Source: Psilocybe azurescens (taxonomy: Eukaryota > Basidiomycota > Agaricomycetes > Agaricales > Agrocybaceae). From it: a stretch of DNA of 35,604 nucleotides. The DNA lies in assembly GCA_023853785.1 (NCBI GenBank), contig JAJIRX010000261.1:1-35604 (forward strand), written 5' to 3'. This document shows, piece by piece, positions 31,589-35,604 of this stretch (within the stretch, counting starts at the first letter, position 1; each line of letters opens with the position of its first letter). Position numbers and translations under genes: made by a program. A model generated the notes under the pieces. It was not told the DNA's origin, made no database searches, and worked only from the letters and a program-made list of their open reading frames with translations.

Positions 31589-31940
31589 ATCTGTAAGAAA
31601 CCCGACACCCGTTGTACCGACGTAAGAGATCGCTGGAAGACAGTGAAAATGCGAAGGGATGTGATTTGGGGAGATATTGTACAGCAGACACCCGATGTAC
31701 AAAGAAGGGAGCGTCGGAATGGATGAAGTTGTTGAGGGTTGAAATTAGGAGCCGACAAAGACGGATGAGATGTTGAGGGCAAAGCTTGCGGCTCTGAAGA
31801 AATACTCGAGGTTTGAGCGAATATGGAACAATTGTCGCCTTGCAACCATCCTTGCTCGTTCGCCGGCGCCCCACTGAGAAAGTGTTATTGTTCTTGAAAA
31901 GGGAGAAACATCTTGAAGGTCTTGAAGTCCGGAAACTGAT

Positions 31941-32633
31941 ATCTGGACACCCAGATCTCATGTTATAAGCTCGTACTGAACATTGAAACCGTCCACTGGA
32001 CACCCAGTGGACGATCTCGTCAAGCGTGGTGGAGTCGGTGTCTGCAAACTGCGTTGGGTCGTGTTGGGCATTGAACGTTGAACATTGAGATCGTCCACTA
32101 GACACCCAGTGGAAGATCTCGTCAAGCGTGGCAAAGTCGGTGTCTGCGAAGTGCGTTGGGAAGTGTTGGGCGTTGAACGTTGAGGTTGGGATCGTCCACT
32201 AGACACCCAGTGGACGATCTTGTTCAAGCGTGGCGGACTCTGCGAAGTGGTGTTGGGCGATTGTATGAAGTCCGCTTCAAGCTCTTACCAAGCACCGCCA
32301 AACAATTGAACCACCCGCTAGCTCGTTTCTCCCGCTTCAACCTCGTACTATCTCCTGGCTCTCAACCCATATCAACTAGGTGTCTGGTTGATGTGGAGTT
32401 GATATCCGTCGGTCATATTCCTCTCTCTCATAGGAACTGTCAACTGGGTGTCTAGTTGACTTCCTACCAACTTGTAATTACCGACTCAGTCGTTCAGATA
32501 TATCATTGCTTGGGACCTTCTACATGAAAAAAAAATAGAGAATATAATAAAACTTCTTAAGGGAACTTCCTTCCAAAGCATATCCTCGCTCTCGATGCTT
32601 TCAACTCCATATCAACTGGGTGTCTAGTTGGAT
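31941..32633. repeat. Array of seven imperfect palindromes with orientation switch
   Basis: Core GGACACCC between short inverted arms. Forward copies at 31941-31956, 31991-32012 (arms GTCCACTGG and CCAGTGGAC), 32093-32114 and 32194-32215; the last three sit in a tandem repeat with a period of 101-102 bp. Reverse copies (core GGGTGTCT or AGGTGTCT, arms of the CAACT type) at 32371-32392, 32439-32460 and 32611-32633. The array lies upstream of the transposase start and may be the subterminal binding-site region of the transposon. CACTA elements are known to have such repeats; the link here is inference. Confidence 0.8.
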
Positions 32634-32639
32634 ATGCAC

Positions 32640-33004
32640 CCACCTTTCTTCGACACCAACTAAAGCTCGTCCCACCTTTCGCCTTGAAGCTTGCCCCATT
32701 CAATACCGTCTCCGTCATATTCATCCTCCTCCGATGGCGGAAATGCTGCTTTCGGATCCCATTCAGTTATCCCCGGTCCTTTCCTTCCTGCCTGAGCCTT
32801 GGTGGACTGCTCGACGATCTGATTGATCCCTTCCAGTGTACGTCTTGCTGCCTGTTGAAATTATCAGTATCTCCTTACATGTATAATGCAGGAATATTTA
32901 CCTGTGAAGCAAGAGGTGCCCAAATCGCCGACGTCCAATGTAATACCAGAAGAATTATCAGAAGATTCAAAATCCTTCCGACCTTTCGGCTATTGTAGTC
33001 ACTT
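32640..33004. other. Gene-free stretch
   Basis: Between the palindrome array and the WD40 gene. Short plus-strand frames (for example 32684-32998) show no recognisable motif. Confidence 0.5.
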
Positions 33005-34530
33005 TCATTGTATATCTTCGCCTTTTAATCTGACATTCATCAGTAGGTTTCTCAACAATTCTCGGTATGTTTTCTTTCTTACCGTCTTTTCCCATACAGT
33101 GATCTCGAAAGACCCAGCCGATACACCACTTGCTATAAAATGTGCCTCGGTGGTTGTCGTTGTCTAGTGTCATGGTCAGAGGTACATTCAAGAGAGAAAT
33201 TATCACGACGTACACTGATTGCTTGCACCTCCACTCTCTTGCTAGCAGGGGCCAAGACCTGGATGGGAATTGACGACGAATTGGTGAATATATATACCCT
33301 TCCATGGTCACTTCCGCAGACAATCAGCGGATCCCCTGCTTGGCAAAGGCTCCCATCTTTGACACACTTCTTGGTACTGGGGATTGCGAAGGCGCAAGAG
33401 GGAGAAGAGCGTGGTAAGTCGTACAAATCAAATCCTTTTGACAAATTGTCAACAAGTAATAGCTTGCTTGAGGGACAGGTCGTCGCATTGCCACTGATCA
33501 ACTTTGTGAGTATCCAAAAGATCGTGCTTATTTTGGACTTACATTCCCGACTTCAGGACCTTTCTCCATTCTTCTCGAGATGTCTCTACATCGTGGCAAA
33601 CCCTGAGAAGAGCTACTGTAAGTCTCAGCGGTCTTCGTTCCAAAAAGTGCTTACATTTCAGCCAGTTTCCAGAATAAAAACTAAGATCTTCCTGCCTCCC
33701 TCAAAAATTGAACAGATCGCGGTATGCCGATCTTCTTTCTTTCGTTGCTTTTCACTGACCACAGCTCAATCATAGTTCCTGTTGATCGACTAATTTATAT
33801 TACTCCACAATGGTGCCAGATATAACTCACCATTTCTACCAATATCGTACAAGGCAATACTACCATGGTGACTTGTTATTGCAAGGTGAGATTTTTTGCT
33901 GTCAAATGCAATTGCTTCAACCGGGTCACTAGCCCTTAAACACCCTATTACTAGCCAATTCGACCATTCGTGCCTTGAAAGTTGTCAACATAATTTATTC
34001 AGGAAATATTGAAAAAGGCCTACATCGACCCTTGGACGCCGATAAATGACTACAAGACCACGACCAGTACTAAACGCGATTGGCTTCAGTTCGTCGTTCC
34101 CTGGGCTGCCCAGCCAGGTCAGACACGTAATTTGGCCCCATCGTTTCCCAGGATCTTCGAGAATATCCAGGCACTTCTTCGTGGAAATCTCCCAGATGCG
34201 CACCGCTTCATCGTCACCTACAACACTTTCAGATTCAGCGAAGCCGTTAGTCATGACATACATACCTCCACTAGCCAGTAGTTCGCCTCCGTGGGTGAAA
34301 GATAGACAGTTCACTGGGCCTGTTGGTCCTTTGAACTTAGCGTACTTGTAGTAGGCCTAAATCATGCGTAATTAATAAGTTATTTCATGAACCCTAAAAA
34401 ACACACCTCATCTGGTGATGAGCGCAGATAGACGGAAACAAGACGAAAACATTTATAGAGGAGATCAGCAAACATGAGAGTCGATAGTACTATGTCAATT
34501 GCTTCTGAGGTCAACCCATCCTATTATATG
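33005..34530 (-). CDS. WD40-repeat protein, basidiomycete type, largely intact
   Basis: Minus-strand exons join in phase. TSEAIDIVLSTLMFADLLYK opens the visible part (34440-34520, true start uncertain). After an intron at about 34355-34410 come AYYKYAKFKGPTGPVNCLSF and GELLASGG, then intron 34218-34265, then DDEAVRIWEISTKKCLDILE, ITCLTWLG and FSTGRGLVVIYRRP: WD repeats with the WE/WD-like strand ends. Further blades read DPVEAIAFDSKKSHLAITSH with GSIALYDI (about 33850-33960), EEWRKVLKSG, SSKLLLVDNLSKGFDLYDLP, DPLIVCGSDHGRVYIF, and after a 50-base intron (about 33164-33213) ASGVSAGSFEITVWEK. No inactivating change was found in the conserved parts. Likely a beta-propeller scaffold; partner and process unknown. 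Similar proteins are common near transposons in agaricomycetes (recollection, not tested). Confidence 0.7.
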
Positions 34531-34789
34531 AGAACCGATTTTATTGTTGTCGTTCACTTATTGTTTACTTAACGACACACTTAGATGACGATGATGTATA
34601 AATCTGGTAAGTGTGTCCTGGCACTGTCATCTCGGTGTCAATATCCCCAAGGCGAAGACAAAGCTGTCGGATCCGGATTTAAAACAATGCACTTATTATT
34701 CAAGCTGGTAACGAAATACAAAGCAAATACAATACAGGAATCAGACTATAAGTGCGTCCACATCGAAACGCAAATGTAAACTTCGAACC

Positions 34790-35604
34790 ATGGATGCTCA
34801 GATTGAAACCCATCTTCCACTGATCACGGCTAGGCTCATATTTGCTCCCAAAGTGTTTCACCCTCCTCCTACCATTACTCCACGAATGGAGTTTCCGTCA
34901 ATTATTTTAGAAGAACGAGAGCATTTCTCCTACACCTGACATCAGGCGCAACTACTCCAGTCCAGCGAGCGACTACTCCAGTCAGGCGAGCGACTACTCC
35001 AGTCCAGCGAGCGACTACCCAGTCCGGCAGCGACTACTCCACCCAAGCGGGTCAGAATTTCCGAAGCTCCTTCAAAGGGTGTACAACGTGGCGCATCACC
35101 AGGCCATTCAACCATAGGAGATGCAATCGAGGTCGAGTTCATCATGTCAGATGATGACGAGATCATGGGCGACGACGACGACGAAGAAGCGAGTGAGGAC
35201 GAAGAAGCAACCGGAAGTGAGGGAATCAGAAAGGGGTTGATACCAAAGCCAAAGGGTGATGTATCACGTCCAGGGGAAGAGGTGGCTATAACCTCAGCAA
35301 GGCGTTAGGTTGGAACCAGAAGACCTATGACAGTGTATTGGTAAGTCACCCTGTAGAGTCTAAATACAAAGCCGCTGACCAAAAAAACTTAAGAGTGTCG
35401 TCACAAAATTGGCCAAGGAGAAGCTTGATACAAGCAAGAGCTATCGCGGGCAAAGCAAGAGAAAGGTTCATCAGCTCTTAGAGACTGTCAGTGACATTTC
35501 GTTCCCCAAATTATGTTCAAGGACTTACTTTAAGAATCTAGGTTCACAAAGAATTCAGTTTCCTGAAAGACTACGAGAAAGATTGGCCAGTACATGACAT
35601 GCTG
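34790..35604 (+). pseudogene. Uncharacterised basidiomycete protein, frame-damaged, 3' end cut by window
   Basis: MDAQIETHLPLITARLIFAP starts at 34790 and meets TGA at 34937. A 21-bp minisatellite then encodes repeats of ATTPVQR/ATTPVRR in another frame, then PPKRVRISEAPSKG, an acidic run (DDDEIMGDDDDEEASEDEE), GGYNLSKALGWNQKTYDSVL, intron 35341-35393, VVTKLAKEKLDTSKSYRGQS, a second intron ending at 35540, and HKEFSFLKDYEKDWPVHDML at the window edge. The GGYNL..LGW and YE.DWPV patterns recur in a family of unknown function in mushroom genomes. At least three single-base shifts (minisatellite, before PPKRV, and near 35275 at a G4 run) suggest a damaged copy. Confidence 0.5.
34951..35040 (+). 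repeat. 21-bp minisatellite, about four units
   Basis: Unit GCGACTACTCCAGTCCAGCGA-like, 34951-35040. The last unit lacks two bases (a T in ACTACCC and a G in GGCAGCG), which shifts the reading frame of the gene containing it. Confidence 0.85.

Larger units (their letters stand above)
27391..32640 (-). mobile_element. CACTA/Tnp2-type DNA transposon
   Basis: Defined by the Tnp2-like transposase (27906-31588) and the palindromic repeat array upstream of it (31941-32633). The left limit is set where POB3 homology stops and a CACTGCTGGCAGGGGG sequence begins at 27391; CACTA/CACTG termini are the hallmark of this superfamily. I could not find the complementary right end, so the right limit is a guess. 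Confidence 0.5.

Noticed and set aside
31991..32215. Regular 101-bp repeats resembling a CRISPR array
   Set aside because: The genome is eukaryotic, the spacers are themselves similar to one another, and there are only three regular units with palindromic cores.
1..35604. tRNA, rRNA or other structured RNA genes
   Set aside because: Looked for conserved tRNA B-box and rRNA-like sequence by eye and found none that could be supported.

Overview
The window looks like a piece of a basidiomycete genome, most likely an agaricomycete. Genes are split by short introns of about 43-80 bases. Recognisable families are typical of mushroom-forming fungi: a cytochrome P450, a G-domain protein, a WD40 protein, fungal-type Tnp2 and DIRS-like transposable elements, and small secreted proteins. 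I cannot name the genus. All identifications come from reading translated motifs; no search was run.

Layout. 1-984 (+): C-terminal exons of a G-domain protein, cut by the window edge. 1138-2448 (+): a decayed cytochrome P450. 2694-2966 (+): an unrecognised small ORF. 3588-9027 (-): a very G+C-rich, low-complexity gene that can be read as about ten exons joined by short in-phase introns, giving a protein of roughly 1,550-1,600 residues of unknown function. 9005-13645: a head-to-tail pair of diverged repeat units. Each carries a small secreted protein gene, and the pair starts inside the first codons of the large gene.

14440-21220 (-): a decayed DIRS-like retroelement (gag-like zinc protein, RT-RNase H, truncated tyrosine recombinase). 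Its gag is interrupted by a 1,080-bp terminal-inverted-repeat transposon with a 10-bp target duplication. 22458-23664 (+): a broken member of an uncharacterised basidiomycete family. 24311-27378 (+): a decayed, truncated copy of POB3, the SSRP1-type subunit of the FACT histone chaperone. One of its introns is swollen to 2 kb by DNA rich in the palindrome GCGATCGC. 27391-32640 (-): a CACTA/Tnp2-type transposon, whose transposase is followed upstream by seven hairpin-like repeats that flip orientation in the middle. 33005-34530 (-): a largely intact WD40 protein. 34790-35604 (+): the start of another uncharacterised basidiomycete protein, cut by the window edge.

The window therefore reads as an accessory, transposon-dense region. 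Two or three genes look intact (the large low-complexity gene, the WD40 gene, possibly the small secreted proteins) among relics. There is no operon-like logic. The shared story is insertion, duplication and decay. The least explained parts are the GCGATCGC array in the POB3 intron, the inverted hairpin array beside the Tnp2 transposase, the opposing motif arrays inside the nested TIR element, and the frame structure of the duplicated secreted proteins.
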